From Solicoccozyma terricola (lineage: Eukaryota; Basidiomycota; Tremellomycetes; Filobasidiales; Piskurozymaceae): a DNA stretch of 64,000 bases. Positions 25,136-37,900 of the stretch are shown here, one piece after another (positions within the stretch are counted from its first letter, which is position 1; the number at the start of each line of letters is the position of its first letter). The translations under genes and the position numbers were made by a program. Location of the stretch: the NCBI GenBank assembly GCA_001600875.1, contig BCLD01000011.1, forward strand, positions 335,497 through 399,496, in the 5' to 3' direction. Below the pieces are notes generated by a model. The model saw only the letters and a program-made list of their open reading frames with translations. It ran no database searches and had not been told where the DNA came from.

Positions 25136-25596
25136 GGGAACGGGAACGGAGTAGAGCGATAAATTATCTTCGCGAGTGTAACGGTAGCGAGCACGGGGGG
25201 TTCCTTCCTGCGTACCTTTTTTTTTCTTTTTTTTTTTTCTCGTAAACGGAGGGATGAGCGATACACTCTCGCGCGAATCGAGTGAGCATTATTGTCTCGC
25301 TTGAACAATACTGAGAGTGAGATGGGGAATGGGAGGATGAGCGGGATCGGAGTGAGGGCGTTTTAGTTATTGAAGAAGCAGTTAATACCATGGAACGCTC
25401 CTCGGCGGTCGGCGGTGGTTCCTTTTTTTTTTTTTTTTTTTTTGATCAAATACTTTTGATGATGATGATAACGAGGACCAGAATGGGAATGCATTCGTTG
25501 GACCTATGGCCTATGAGCACTGATCCGTCAACTTTCCATATTGCCTCACCCATAATTTGTTGCTCCTTCGTCTTGTTTCTTCTTCCTTCGTAACAG

Positions 25597-28500
25597 CCAT
25601 CCTGGGACCTTCTGGATCAGGTAAGTAAAGTTTTCTTAAAAAAAAAAAAAAATCAACCCCAACAAAATTCCCCCAAATGGATAAAATTCAAAAACCTTTC
25701 TCATATCCGATGCAATTTTCACTGATTCTTTCCCAAACGCAGGTAAATCAACCCTACTCGATCTCATGTCCGCTCGTAAACTCAGTACGAACCGATCGGC
25801 TTCGATACGAATCGATGGGAGAGAAATCCAAGGGCCAGAAATCAGGAAAATGAGGTGAGTACAGGAAGAGGAAGAAGGAGTGGGAGTGGGGTTTTTGTCT
25901 TTTACCCCTGGTTTGAGTAGGAAGAGCGGTTGTGTTGGGATAAATATCTGATCGGGGATTTTTTTTTCTTTCTTTGAATTACTTTGCCTGTTTGTGTATT
26001 CCGATTTCTCTTTCCCTTTTCCTCTCCCGTCCCCCCCCCCCCCCCCCAACCAACATCAGCTCTTTCGTCGAACAAGAAGACGCCCTCCTCGGTGTTCTCA
26101 CAGTCCGTGAGACAATCACATTTTCTCTCCTACTTCATCTGCCAAAAGCTTCCAAGTCATTCGTCGATACGCGGTGAGGGTTTCCCAGAATCTCTGAAAC
26201 AATCGGGTTGAGATGAAACTGACGCGCCGCGCCGCGACGCCCCCCCCCCCCCCCGCAGCGTATCGAACGTCATCTCTGCGCTCGGTTTAGATTCTTGCGC
26301 TGAGACTAGGATAGGTACACCTATTCAACGTGGTCTTAGTGGTGGTCAGAAACGAAGAGTTAGCGTTGGATGTAGTATGGTTTGCTTTCCAAGTGTTTTA
26401 TACCTCGATGAGCCTACCAGTGGTGTGAGTTGATAAAAAAAACAAAGAAGTAACGGATAACTACGGCGTATTGCCCGAACTGACATGTCGAACCCCTTAA
26501 CAACAGCTCGACTCGACCGCCGCTCGAGAAGTAATGGCTTCGATTCGTCGATTAGCGCAACAGGAAGGTCTGATCGTTATTGCGTCCCTCCATCAACCAG
26601 GATGGGGAACAATCGAACAGTTTACAGATTTGGTGTTATTGGCAGAGGGAAAGACTTGTTATCAAGGTCGTTTGGAGGATTTGGAGGGGTATTTGGCAAA
26701 GTTTGGAGTGCTCGTTCCGAAACATGTGGGTGTTTGGTTACCCGATGGCGTCCGGGGGTGTTGGCATTTGAGTAGCAGTTGAACGTGGTACCAATTGATT
26801 TACAGATCACTCCGACCGATGCAGCGATGGATATCCTCAATGTCGATTTCCAAAACTCCGATATCATCGAACCCTCCTCCGACGACGACGACAAGATCAA
26901 CCTTTCAACATCCGCATCCCGACTTCGTCACTTCTACCTTTCTCAAAAAACGAGATCTTCAATGGCCCCAAGCGGATTTTCCGACAATGGTAAAGGATAT
27001 GCTATTTCTACGGGTGCCAAAGAATACGGAAAGGGAGGCTTGGTGGAGACGATTTTCTGGCATACCCTGATTCTCAGTCATCGCCAATTCCTCAACTATC
27101 GAAGGTGGGGAAAGCCGGTAGAGTGTAATGTAGTAGAATGGCTGCTGAAAACCGTCTGTCGTTTCGATCGTAACCAGGAATTTACTCGCGTATGGCGTTA
27201 GGCTGGCCATGTATGTCGGGATGGGGGTAAGTCTACATCCCGTTCATTGTCTATCTGCAACTCCGCTGACCCGAAAGCACATTTACGCGGTACTAGTTGA
27301 TGATAAGGTAAGCCCGGGGTGTCTTGGGTGAGCCTTCAGTCCCTATCGCTAACGACCAATCTACCACGGGGAAAAGCTTGATATGGATCCATCTCGTAAG
27401 TGACTGGCATTTCGAGTACAGGCTATGAGAGAGTCCCACTAACGATCACCGAGCGGAACTAAACAGGGGAAGAAAGCCTCCATCATAAACGATCGCATCG
27501 CTATTCACTTTTACTCTGTATGTCGGAGAAATTTGCCTGGAGTGGGCAAGTTATCGCTGACTCGTCCCGCCTCCCCCTCAGCTTGCTTTCCTCGGATTCA
27601 TGTCGGTGTCGGGAATCCCATCCTGTGAGTCGAGGTACACAAGCTTTCAAAGATAAGACCCCACCTACTGACCCTTGACATCCACCAGTCCTTGAAGCTC
27701 GTGCTGCTTACAAGAAGGAACACGGAAACGGCTTGGTTGGACCCCTTGCCTTTGTGGGTCCGCGAGGGTATCTCTCGTCGTTCCTCCCACTGATACCGTT
27801 ATGATCACTCAGGTATTGTCCGAATCCCTCGTCATGACTCCGTTCCTCTTCTTATGCACGATACCGTTCGTTAGCATAATGTACTGGAGCGTAGTGAGTA
27901 TAGTGGAGATCCCAGGGTAATATCCCCAACTCATCCGTCACCACACAGGGTCTCAACCCCGCCGCCGCAGCGTTCTTCCGTTACAACGCGTTCCTATTCG
28001 TCGGATTGTATGCCGCAGAAGCGCAGGTTCAACTGATTGCTGCCCTGATTCCAATTTTCATCGCCGCCCTTGCTATCGCAAGCTTTTTCAACGGTTTCTG
28101 GATGTCAGTAGGAGGCTACTTTATAAAATATGTCTCGGTAAGTCGGGATGTCGATGCGCAACCAAACCGCCGCCAGGCTCAATCGTTTCCCATTCCCCTT
28201 CTCAGTTGCCTCATTTTTGGAAGGTAAGCTGAAACGATATTCTGAAGCGCCCAAACCGGTTTGGTCTGACGTCGACTTACCTCTTCAGGTGTCCTTCCAC
28301 TGGTATGAAATGGGTTCCAGTTACTTGGTAAAGTCAACCGCTAACCCATTCCTACCTATAGGATCGGGTATCAAACTTATGGCTTTCAACTGCTCATGAA
28401 CTCTGATTTCCGTGGCATCGTTTTTGAATGTGACAACGGTTTCTGCCCGTATCCTTCCACCATTGGGAATGATCAGCTTTCGGGGGAGGACGTGTTGAAC

Positions 28501-28789
28501 TCTCTCGCAATTGGTGGTATCTCGTATGGAAAATGGGGTGAGCAGCACCGACGGAGATTTGATCTCGATCCACCGATCGCTGATTTGAACTTTCTTCACA
28601 GCCGGTATAATGGTAGCTATCATTGCTCTCCAACGCATATTGTAAGTCTCATTTCATGATAGGATAACCCTCACCGCTTACAAAGCTCTGAACTCCAGGC
28701 TATACCTCGTTCTCAAGTACCCCAATTGGTGCAGCAGCCTCCGCGGTCTGTTCAAGGGCAAGAGGGTCCCAGCTGCGGTTGATGTCTAA
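25597..28789 (+). CDS. ABCG (White-family) half-transporter, 5' end unresolved
   Basis: Membrane ABC exporter with the ABC domain first and the membrane domain second, half-size. Recognisable from exon 25597-25620, whose Walker A GPSGSGKST is split by an intron between G and K. Then LLDLMSARK, Q-loop region SSFVEQEDALLGVLTVRETI, signature GLSGGQKRRVSVG, Walker B VLYLDEPTSGLDS, and H-loop IASLHQPGW. A linker with DDDDK leads to the membrane domain: ILSHRQFLNYRR, FYSLAFLGFMSVSGIPSFLE, LFVGLYAAEAQVQLIAAL, IPIFIAALAIASFFNGFWM, FHWYEMGYQTYGFQLLMN, a Cys-containing extracellular loop (FECDNGFCPYPS) and a last helix before FKGKRVPAAVDV and TAA 28787-28789. Nucleotide-binding motifs are intact. The residues before Walker A are missing from any exon I can join; they lie upstream, perhaps partly in the gap. 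Substrate unknown. Confidence 0.9.
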
Positions 28790-29265
28790 GTTTTCTTCCC
28801 GAGCGATATGTGGGTGGTTTGTTTCTCAACGCGTGACCCGCTGCTGAGACATGGTTTGAAAGTTGGAGTAGAAATGGATCCACCCGGATATTTTGAGGGC
28901 AAGCGGCATGGAGAGCTCTGGAACCGACCACCTGGCGATTGCATCGTAGGGTGTTGTTGGTATTGGGGAACCTTGTGTGCGATTTGGTCGCAAGTGTGCG
29001 TTTATCTTATCATGTTCTGCTCGATAATAATGTTTATGCAATGATCGGGCACCAGCCTAATCCTAGAGACGTGGAGAACTGGGGTGCCCACCTCTTTGGT
29101 GCCTGCCGCAGATGCTCGCCACCGGGTGACTATTTCCAACTTTCACGTGCAACATTCAACGGATGGTTGAGTGATCATCTCACTCCCTCAACATCAACAG
29201 TCAACACAACCGTCAACACGGGAATACGTCGATGGTGTGGTGATCATCCACCCCCATATCTTAAC
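28790..29265. other. Spacer between ABCG gene and GBD/FH3 gene
   Basis: About 480 bases expected to hold the transporter 3' UTR and the promoter of the next gene. Plus-strand frames run through it but show no recognisable protein, and the first convincing coding start is ATG 29266. Nothing else recognised. Confidence 0.5.
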
Positions 29266-32125
29266 ATGTCATACAAAGCTCCACCTTCTCCATTCCGACA
29301 TCATCACTCGTTCTCGCAACCATCACCCTTCCCCTCTCCGGCACCTCGTGGGAAAGAAAACAATCCGGCAGGTGCGGGGTCCATGTTCGCAAGTAGAGGT
29401 GAAGTGGAGGTTGTAGGTGGGAAAGACGGAGGTGGAGGTGGATATGGTGGGTCCGGGTCGGGGTCCCTTGGGTGGGGAATGCCAGGTCGGTCTCGTGATG
29501 GTCCAGAGAGGGAGGTAGAGAAAGGTATTCCGAATATCAAGAAAGGAATCACAGATGGGAGAGGGAATCCGGTTCAGAGAAGCGATTCGACGGTTAGTTC
29601 TACGATCAATAGAGATTTCGAAAAGTTGTTGGTGAGTTCGTCGATGGATTTTTGCTTGGTCCACTTCGACCTCTGACCGTCTATGCTTTCACGTCGTACC
29701 ATATCCACCACGTCCTTTCGTCGTTCCACCATGCCTTCCGTTTCTCCATCTCTCCGTACCAATGCCACTTCTCATCACATCTCGCATCTTCATACCACCA
29801 GGACGACCTTCAACTTCCACAATCACTTCGAATCAAACTCGAACCTCTCGATACACCCGTCAAACAAAGCATGTTAATCTCTGCTAGATCCGGAGTAAAC
29901 GGTCGTGATATCCTAGGATTAAACAATGGTAGCGTCGGTACTGGAAAAAATGAAATTAGAAAGGCTAGAAGTGGAAGTGATTTGGGATCTCCTTCTTCAC
30001 GTGGATTAGGGGTTGATGGTAGTATGGCCACTTCGATACGGAATGAGGCGATTCCAATGAAGAATAAACGATTCGATTTTCAAACAGCTGGAAATAGTAG
30101 ATTTGAAATGATAACACCTTTAAATCTCCCTTCACTTCCATCTGGTGGTTCAAAAACTTCAACTCAATCATCCAACTCGAAATTAGTCAATGGATTACCA
30201 AGTCCTGTGAAACGAGGAAGAGGTGGATCAATTGATGGAGGTCGAGAGATTAAAACAGGGAAGATGAGCTTGTTCACTGGAAGAAAAGGAAAAAAGGAAT
30301 CAATATTCCCCACATCGACAACACATGATTCTGAATTCTTACCAATAATCGAAGATAATAAAAAAGGGAAAGGAAAGAAGAAATCGACGATTCCTATACC
30401 TCAATCTCATGTTCAGGTTCGAAAAGATCCAGAAGAGTTTGTGGAGTGGATGAAGAAGGGAAAGGTGGAGATGGTGGACGTAGGCAAGATGAAGACGTTG
30501 AGGATGTTATTAAGACATGAGAGTACAATGTGAGTGGGAAAGGATACCTTTCGTAGGGAACCCCCAGGCTGACGAAGTATGAGCAAACAGGTGGGTCAAA
30601 ACTTTTGTCGATGCTGGAGGGTACGCGGCGTTATTGGGAAGGTTGCACGAGGTGTTGGAATTGGAATGGAGGTATGTAGGACGTCGTTCAGTTCCAAGCG
30701 GCGGATTTGTTGATTCGACATAATAACCCACCCCACTGTAACAGGGACGAACAACACGATGATCAGCTCTTGCACGAATTGTTGAGGTGTATCAAAGCGC
30801 TTTCAACGGCCGAGGTGAGTTTCGTGATCCCGATGCCGCCAAGGACGCCGCTTCAATGCTGACATCTCCTCCGTCACCTCAGATCGGGAAACAAGCCATT
30901 CGTCAACACGGAGCCGTACCATTTCGAGCTCTTGCTGACCTTCTATATTCTGAAAAAAAGCCGGGAGAGGTCAGCACTCGACAACTAATCATTGAGCTCA
31001 TACACTTGCTACTTGAGCTTTATCCGGCATCCTTGACGTCTCCGTCGATGACCACAAACGCATTGTTCGTTCCACCACGAAGACCCTGGGATACCGATTC
31101 CGCATCCGGTTCAGCGTCAAGTCGAGACTCGCGACCTCTTTCCATCACGTTCGATGTCCCCAGCGGGATACCCATCCCTACCCTTCTCCCGAATGGACAC
31201 GCGGATATCACCGGATTCATCATGGCCTTACTCAAACCTTCTCCGGACGCGGATGACAAGGCCAACGAGGTCAAGGGAAATATCTTGCCGCCTGCGTTCG
31301 AACTTCCGCCTAGCAAAGTAGACGTACACGACTTTTTAGCAGTTGCAAGTCTACCAAGAGTGTACAAGACGTATTTGAAGGAGATATCGCAACTATGCCA
31401 TGATTACTTCTGGTGAGAACATTTGGTACAGGACTGTGATACCTCCCTGACCTTTTCTTCCGAGACAGGATCATGTGTCACGGCCAAAATGGCATCTGGG
31501 CAATGTCGGAATTGGACGTCCGGTCAGTAGCCAAACCCAGTGCACCATGTGGAGCGTCAGGTGGCGTCGAGTTTGAGGCGATGGACTGCATGGTAAGTCC
31601 CAACACGATTCGTGATTTCAAGTTTCCTGACCGATCCATCTATATCCTGCAGACCACTCACTTCCGTCTTCTCAATGCGTTGTCTGCCGCTCTGTTTGAG
31701 CAAGATATGCTCGACCCGATCATCCGCAACGACTCCAAGAAAGGCGCAGCCTGGCAATTCCACGCGGACATGATGATGTCAGGCATGGATCGTATCTTGA
31801 TTGTGAGTCCCGTTGTCGCTCAAGTCGGTAAATTGTTCACTGACTGACGTGATTGTCTTCCTCTCAGACCGTTCGAAAGGCCTCGATCGAGTTTTACCCT
31901 CACTTCCACCTTGAAATCGCACGATACGTCCGCCATTGCCAGGATGCACAGCTCGAGTTGCCATATCCTGTCAAGCAAATCCTCACATCTCCTCCCGACC
32001 AATACCGCAAGCAGGATCTCCACATGGCTACCCAGCAGGTAAATGGTGCAGGCAAAGGCAAACAGTGGATCCCTCAGACAGTCTCTTTTGGCAAGTTCGA
32101 CTTTCAGACGACAGATATTGTATAG
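29266..32125 (+). CDS. GBD/FH3 (armadillo-like) protein without FH2
   Basis: Protein resembling the N-terminal regulatory half of diaphanous-type formins (Drf_GBD/FH3), which binds Rho GTPases. Start MSYKAPPSPFRHHHSFSQPS. A long Ser/Gly-rich, basic, probably disordered region follows (Gly run at 29430-29470; RKARSGSDLGSPSSRG; KRGRGGSIDGG; KGKGKKKS). The folded part begins KDPEEFVEWMKKGKVEMVDV, then the GBD hallmark WVKTFVDAGGYAALLGRLHE, LLHELLRCIKALSTAEIGKQ, LIIELIHLLLELYP, and FH3-like DVHDFLAVASLPRVYKTYLK, TTHFRLLNALSAALFEQDML. The last exon ends FGKFDFQTTDIV with TAG 32123-32125, so there is no FH1 Pro-rich segment and no FH2 actin-nucleating domain. It converges on the phospholipase gene (153 bases). 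Possible Rho effector or polarity scaffold; the role is inferred. Confidence 0.82.
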
Positions 32126-32278
32126 CTCTTGTGCTCTTGCTCGTTTTTTCTTTCGTAGCACCTTTGTACCTTACGCCAGGCTGCGTGCGTACATGTTGAT
32201 CATGGCATTAACGACTTTCAAGGACTATAGATACATGATGATTTTCGATGCCCTACCATGCAGCACACGTTCCATGCG

Positions 32279-34586
32279 TCACACTGCTTTGTAATTTTGG
32301 ATGAACGCCGGTAACGTCCCCAAGACTGGCTCGTATACCGCCGGAGCAGTCTGATTATCGATTCCGTTCCAGCAGAATCGGTCAAAGCATCCTTGGCATA
32401 CGTTACTCCGCGTTCCATTGTCCGTCACAGCGTTATCCACAAACGCACAGGTCAGACACGTCGGCCAGTCACTGATTGTGCCATTCAAATCGAGAGCACG
32501 ACGTCCGTTGTACAGCACACCTAACGCCTCATCATTCGTGTACGACAGCTTGAAGGTCGATGTATTACTGTAATAGCTCCATGGGTAATTGGGGATATAA
32601 ACGATGACCGGTGTTGTTGTATCGTTGCATCCAAAGAAGGTAGGTCGCGTGTTGAGACCGCCATTGATGAAGCCGTTCGTGCTGGGCACTTCAGGCATTC
32701 TGAGAGTGATATTTTGGTCTTTGGCAAGTGCAGCTGCTCGAGTGTAGGTCGTATAAAGGGCTGATCCGTTTGGCCAATAGTAAGTAGTATCCGCAGAGTT
32801 GTCAAAGGCGATGATGGCATCCATCTTGCGGTATGGAATGAGTAACGGCTCGATGGGTAGATTTTGGTTTGTCTATAGGGGGAGGAGATACCATTAGTAA
32901 GGTTCCTGCTGCAGACTCAAATATCTCCTTGTACCTCTCCAGCATCAACCAGAGTGATGTTCTTCAATGCGGCCGTCTGTTCGTGTTTCAGAGTCAGCGT
33001 AAGATACGGCACCTCGTTTAATAACTCCACTGACTGGATTCTCAGTCGCATTCCAGTTGCTGAATGGGTTCACGTAGATAGCTACATCATTTTGGGACTG
33101 GCTTAGACCAGCTAGCACTCCTTCGATCAGTTCCAAAGCCTCTTTCTCCAGGAAGGTGAGCATATCGGTGTCGGTCCTGGTAGATGCGAGATTCTATAAG
33201 AGTAAGTCCACCATTCCAAAACAGATAGCTCACGACTTGAGCTGGAGAAGACCGCTGTTGAATAAGGTCGAGGAGGTTCCAGCAATGAACCCAAGGTTGG
33301 AGTACCCTTGCCAACAAGAGTAAGGATCTACAGGCTGACCATCGCTCAAGTTCGTGCCGAGGTACTGGATGTTTGTCATCGCTCCCACAGTCTTGACATC
33401 ACTTCCCCAATCCCAGGTTCCAAACTCGCCAAGGTTGAATTCCCAGACCTGGGGGAGAGAGGGTGGTTAGCGTCTGGAAAAACGTAGGATTGGCAAGGAT
33501 TTCACCACTCACCGTTGCGTTCTCTGCAATCACTAACTCCCCAGGCTCCCGCTCAGCAGCGATGATGATGGGATACGGTAGAGAGTGGTTTGCCACGGCT
33601 GGCATGGAGTTGATGTCGTGCATTGTTAGATTTGGATAGGTGTTTGGCCGGTTTTGGACGGGGAAGACTGTGTTATGGAATCTGGATAAAAATGACAGCA
33701 TTGAAGACGTGGGCGAATCTCACGATGATCCGACAGCGCCAGTGCCCAATAGTCTGTGACTTGTATCTCGAATCTTTCTTCCTGCTTTGCATCGGTATCG
33801 TTGATCAAGTTCGAGTAAAATTCTACCTTGTTATCTGAGGGAACAATGAGGTTGCTTGCGAGATTCCATTGCTGTTAGAGCACGGGGCATGGATGAGGAC
33901 TAATCCATGGACGATCACCATCTCACTCACATTTTCAACCAGGTAATCCGGAGACGCGCCATCGAACGCATAGTGCGATGATACTGCCCAAGACCCGCCT
34001 GATAGCCCAGCAACATACGAGCTGAGAGACATCAAATCACCCGTACTCCCAGCCGTCGTGTTTTCCAAAAAAGCTCCTCCAGAACCAGATATCATCGCTC
34101 GATATCCACCTCCAGACAGTGCAATGGAGATGATGGGAGTTCGGGGTGGGGCAGGGATCGAGAGCGATGACAGATGAGAGGTCCAAGAGGAGTTAAATAC
34201 TGATTGACGTGCAGAGAGGTAGGTCTGTTCATGCGGTGAGAGGCTCTGGGACGGGTGGCGATGTTTAGCGAAGGGAGTGAGATGAGGAGCTACTGGTCAC
34301 TCACATCGGCTGGGCGAATCCACGTTATGGACGGACAGCTTGTATTCCAAGGTGCATATCCGCTCGAGTCAGTGTTGGCAGGCGTATTATCACAACCTAT
34401 ACCGAGCAAAGAGCAGGAGATATCGCGCTTCTCCAGCTCGCCGACCTGCCTGCCGTCAAGACGGGCGTTTGCTATCTCCAATGCTACGGCTCGGATGACT
34501 GGACGTGGGATATCTCGAGTCGGAGCTGCCGACACCGACGACGCGGCCAGTAACCCTAGTGCCAGTAGAGAGGTCTCGCACAGCAT
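32279..34586 (-). CDS. PLB1: Secreted lysophospholipase / phospholipase B
   Basis: Extracellular enzyme that removes both acyl chains from phospholipids and hydrolyses lysophospholipids. Start MLCETSLLALGLLAASSVSA is a clear signal peptide (ATG 34584-34586). The cytosolic-PLA2-like core shows the oxyanion/arginine motif ALSGGGYRAM, the nucleophile motif GLSGGSW, and the aspartate region TLVDAGETNQNLP followed by MDAIIAFDNSADT and YWPNGSALY. The Cys-rich end WPTCLTCAFVDN ... CQGCFDRFCWNG is typical of fungal PLBs. Many N-glycosylation sequons are visible. The protein ends LGTLPAFIQNYKAV at TGA 32279-32281 with no hydrophobic tail, so a GPI anchor is not expected and it should be released. About seven introns. 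In pathogenic Cryptococcus, PLB1 contributes to virulence; nothing here shows that this species is a pathogen. Confidence 0.93.
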
Positions 34587-34931
34587 GTTGCCAGGTGAGA
34601 GGCGAAATTAGAGAAGGGTAGGAAAGCTTCGTTGTGTCTTTCCGCTGTCAGGATCGGATCGAATTTGGTATCACCCGCAGTCATAGGGCTTCCTATGCGA
34701 TGTGAAAGGTCGACATCAAAGGTGCTTATGTATGAAGGGGTCGACGTAGGTTTCGCTTGCGTGTTTCGCGCAAAGCTATGCCTGCGTGGCCCATCGGCGA
34801 TGGTCGAAAGAATATAATGGGGCCCCGCTTACGTCATAGTACATGCCGCAGATTGACTTTGACAAATCTGATAAATGCGATGCATGCTAACGAGGATCAT
34901 CCGACGGGGCCGCCGATCCCGCACACGCCCT
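34587..34931. other. Spacer between phospholipase B and RING-RRM gene
   Basis: About 345 bases on the 5' side of the phospholipase gene and the 3' side of the RING-RRM gene. It should hold the phospholipase promoter. No gene recognised. Confidence 0.5.
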
Positions 34932-37900
34932 TCAAACGTTCCCGGCCCTGAAATCCACCCTGAACAAATCATCAAAAATCCTAGCGAAAATGTGAAACAA
35001 CTTTTCGTCATCGTTGCGCCAGTCTTTGAAATCGGACGAAGTTTCGGCGGAGCTGGTTGGTAGAGCGACGGAGGGGTATATGATAGGCGGGCTGCTCTGT
35101 TCGGTTTGGCTGAATGGTTTGGCTGTCATCGAAGAATTATCCCCCCTCGCGCGAAATACCGATTCCCTTTGAGCTTTAGCTTCCTGTTCCGCAACGATCT
35201 TGGCGTGGATGCGCTGTTGAGAGTCCATTGCCAGAGGCGAGAAGAGCCCCTGTGCGGGTTGACTCTTGCCCTCTACTTTGCTGGCACCATGTGAGCGAGG
35301 TTGTCGGTGCAGCGATATCTGGTTAGGAGTCTCCATCGACCTAGACGGTCCGACATCGCCTCCGGGCAGTGCCTCCTCTCCTCCGTTGGACGAACGTAGC
35401 ACACTCTTCGCCAATGCCGATATGATTCCAGCAGTGACGTGAAACATGTCCCAAAAAACTAGCGAATCTATCCCCTTCATCCTCCCGAGGATGCTCATCG
35501 CGTTCCAGAAGGGAGCGTGTCGATTTTTGAGGAATCGACCATCGATGGCGTTGGAGATGGCTTCGAAACTATGTTTGTGGTCGTGGGCGGAATGATAGCT
35601 GGTCGATGGAGTGACCACACTGGCCTTGTAGGGGGATTCCAACGACTTGACAGCGGACGTATCAGTCTGAGGTAGAGCGAAGTCTTGGACTGCAATTTGG
35701 CACAGGTGGAGCAGGCTGAGCAGCTCGGATGGTCCACTAGGTCGAATCTGGGGACGACGAACTTGTCAGCACGCCATGTTGATCGGATGCAAGATATCCC
35801 TTTCACCTCTTCGATCAACGCTGCATGACTACTTAGAGTCATGAGGCACGGTCTCGCTCTGGCCTTGGACTTGCCTTCCAGGACTTTGTCTTGCTTTCTT
35901 TGCAGTATGCTGCGAGCAGTAGCTACATCTACAACCTCAACGAACTGATTTATCCTGGGTGTTGAGCATGAGTACCACAATGCGACGCGAGTCACTCACG
36001 CAGTAATCCTTCATCTTTCCGTTCTTACGATCGATGAGTATGTGGATTGGCTGAAGGCTATTCGGAGGGAGACTGAAAGGTGGAAGGAATTTGGCGATGA
36101 TTTCTGGCGTAATGTCCTGTTGATTGTAATTCCGATTAGCAGTCGAAAAATATATGATAGAGGTTATGATTGTATCTCCGGCCAGGGGAGTCCGACACTC
36201 ACCCAAGGTACATTATCGATCCTCAATACCACCGTTTCTCCAGGCTTTACATTGACCGGAACCGACGCCCTTCTCTGCGCATCTTTTGCCGCTCGTATGT
36301 CTCTGTCTGACACGAGCAAAGTCGGGGCGACGTCGACTACCACTTGATGACACGCCGAGCAACGAGATTTCGCCGGGGACCCTTGAGGACCGCTCTGGCA
36401 GACGACGTTGATTTGGGCATTGAGACAAGCAAAGCAGAGGATGTGCTGGATAGAAGGCTTATTCTCGTCAGCTATGTTGTGAGGCTATCTTGAAAACAGT
36501 TCCTCACAGCACAAGGTTTGACCACTGTTAAAGTACTCAAAGGTCTACTGGCCCCACAACCATCGCAACCCATCACCGACCTCTCCCTCTTAAATGCCTC
36601 TCCGATATTCTGTTCGATCGCTTTCTTTGCCTCAACCTCAATTTCTTTCCTCACCTCTTGATTGTCTTCTGAAAGTTCGCCACCAAATTGTAGAACCCTA
36701 CCCGTGTGACTCTCTGGAGTTGACGACGATGATTTCTCACGTTGAGATGGTCGCATGTATGGTGACATGCCGGAGAGCTTTCGAGGGGTGGGACTGTTTG
36801 TAGAGTTGGATGATCGTCCTGTTTCACTCGTTCGGGAAGACATTGGGAGAGGTTGAGCTATGTGATAGAAATTCCCGAGGGTTGTTTCGCGCTCTTGCTT
36901 GTTTCTCCAATCGATATCCTCGTTGTTGGGAGCTGACGACCATTCATCGACCGAACTATTCGATATACGCTTCTTCCTCGCACGCCCAGACGATATACCC
37001 AATCCCCCAGCATTCGGTGCAAAATTCGGTTTCCCATCTAGACTCTTCTTCTTTGTCTGCAGTTTACCAACTATTTCCATCGACTTCGTTTTCGTATCGG
37101 TTTTTTGAAAGTCCAACAAGCTGGACTCTAGGTCTGCTGAGATGACACCGTTCGCCGCTCGTCCAAATGTTTGACATTTTTGGTTGAGAATCGGGTATGG
37201 AGAGTTCAGGAGTTCCGGATGATGTGAGTGTGAAAGTGGATTGATGATGTTTCGGAGTGGAGGATAGGATGTGCTGTTTAGGTTGGGTCTCGGAAATGAT
37301 ACCTAATGAAGTGGGGTTTTCCTTAATTGAGTCGATGTTGGATTGGAGGACAGGTACGGGTGGTGAGGAATCAAAGTCACTTGACCCTGTTGCATTCCTA
37401 GCATGGAGATAGGGTAAACCAAGCTAAGCGAACGACAATAGATAAAGCCATCAGTCCTAAAACGCCGATGCTGGATATGGGATCGTGTGACTTACCCCCA
37501 TCATCATGATATCACCTTCCACCACCCAACCCGTACTATCGTTGAATTCATCCTCTTCCATCCGAATGTCCTCGTCCCAAGCCACCATATTCGTCTTCTC
37601 ACTCCCATGGAACCCGCTCCTCTTTGCAAATCTCTCACAACTCTCCTCACCAGTATCATACTCGTTTCTCTCGTCGTCTGATCCCATCAAAATACCAACA
37701 ACATCCACACTTGTTTGAACATTCTCTATGTTTGCTACCACGGTTTCAGTTGAGCTTGATGGTGAAACCGTCGATGGACGTGGTTGTGATGATAAGACCG
37801 AATTAGAAGTGGGAAGTGATACGACAAGTCGTGGGAATGTAAAGGATGTATGTGAAGATGTTGGAGACGGCGCTAATCCTCTCATCTTGTTTCCTATTTC

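Larger units (their letters stand above)
22493..25596. other. Long low-complexity intergenic region with assembly gap
   Basis: About 3.1 kb without a supportable gene. It holds G/C and A/T homopolymers, GA/CT microsatellites, a tandem AGACG array, an 18-base palindrome and the N gap. The 5' exons and promoter of the ABCG gene to the right, and the promoter of the aminotransferase to the left, must lie here or in the gap. A short reading near 25455-25525 (DDDDNEDQNGNAFVGPMAYE on the plus strand) looks like an acidic coding exon and could belong to the transporter N-terminus. Confidence 0.6.
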
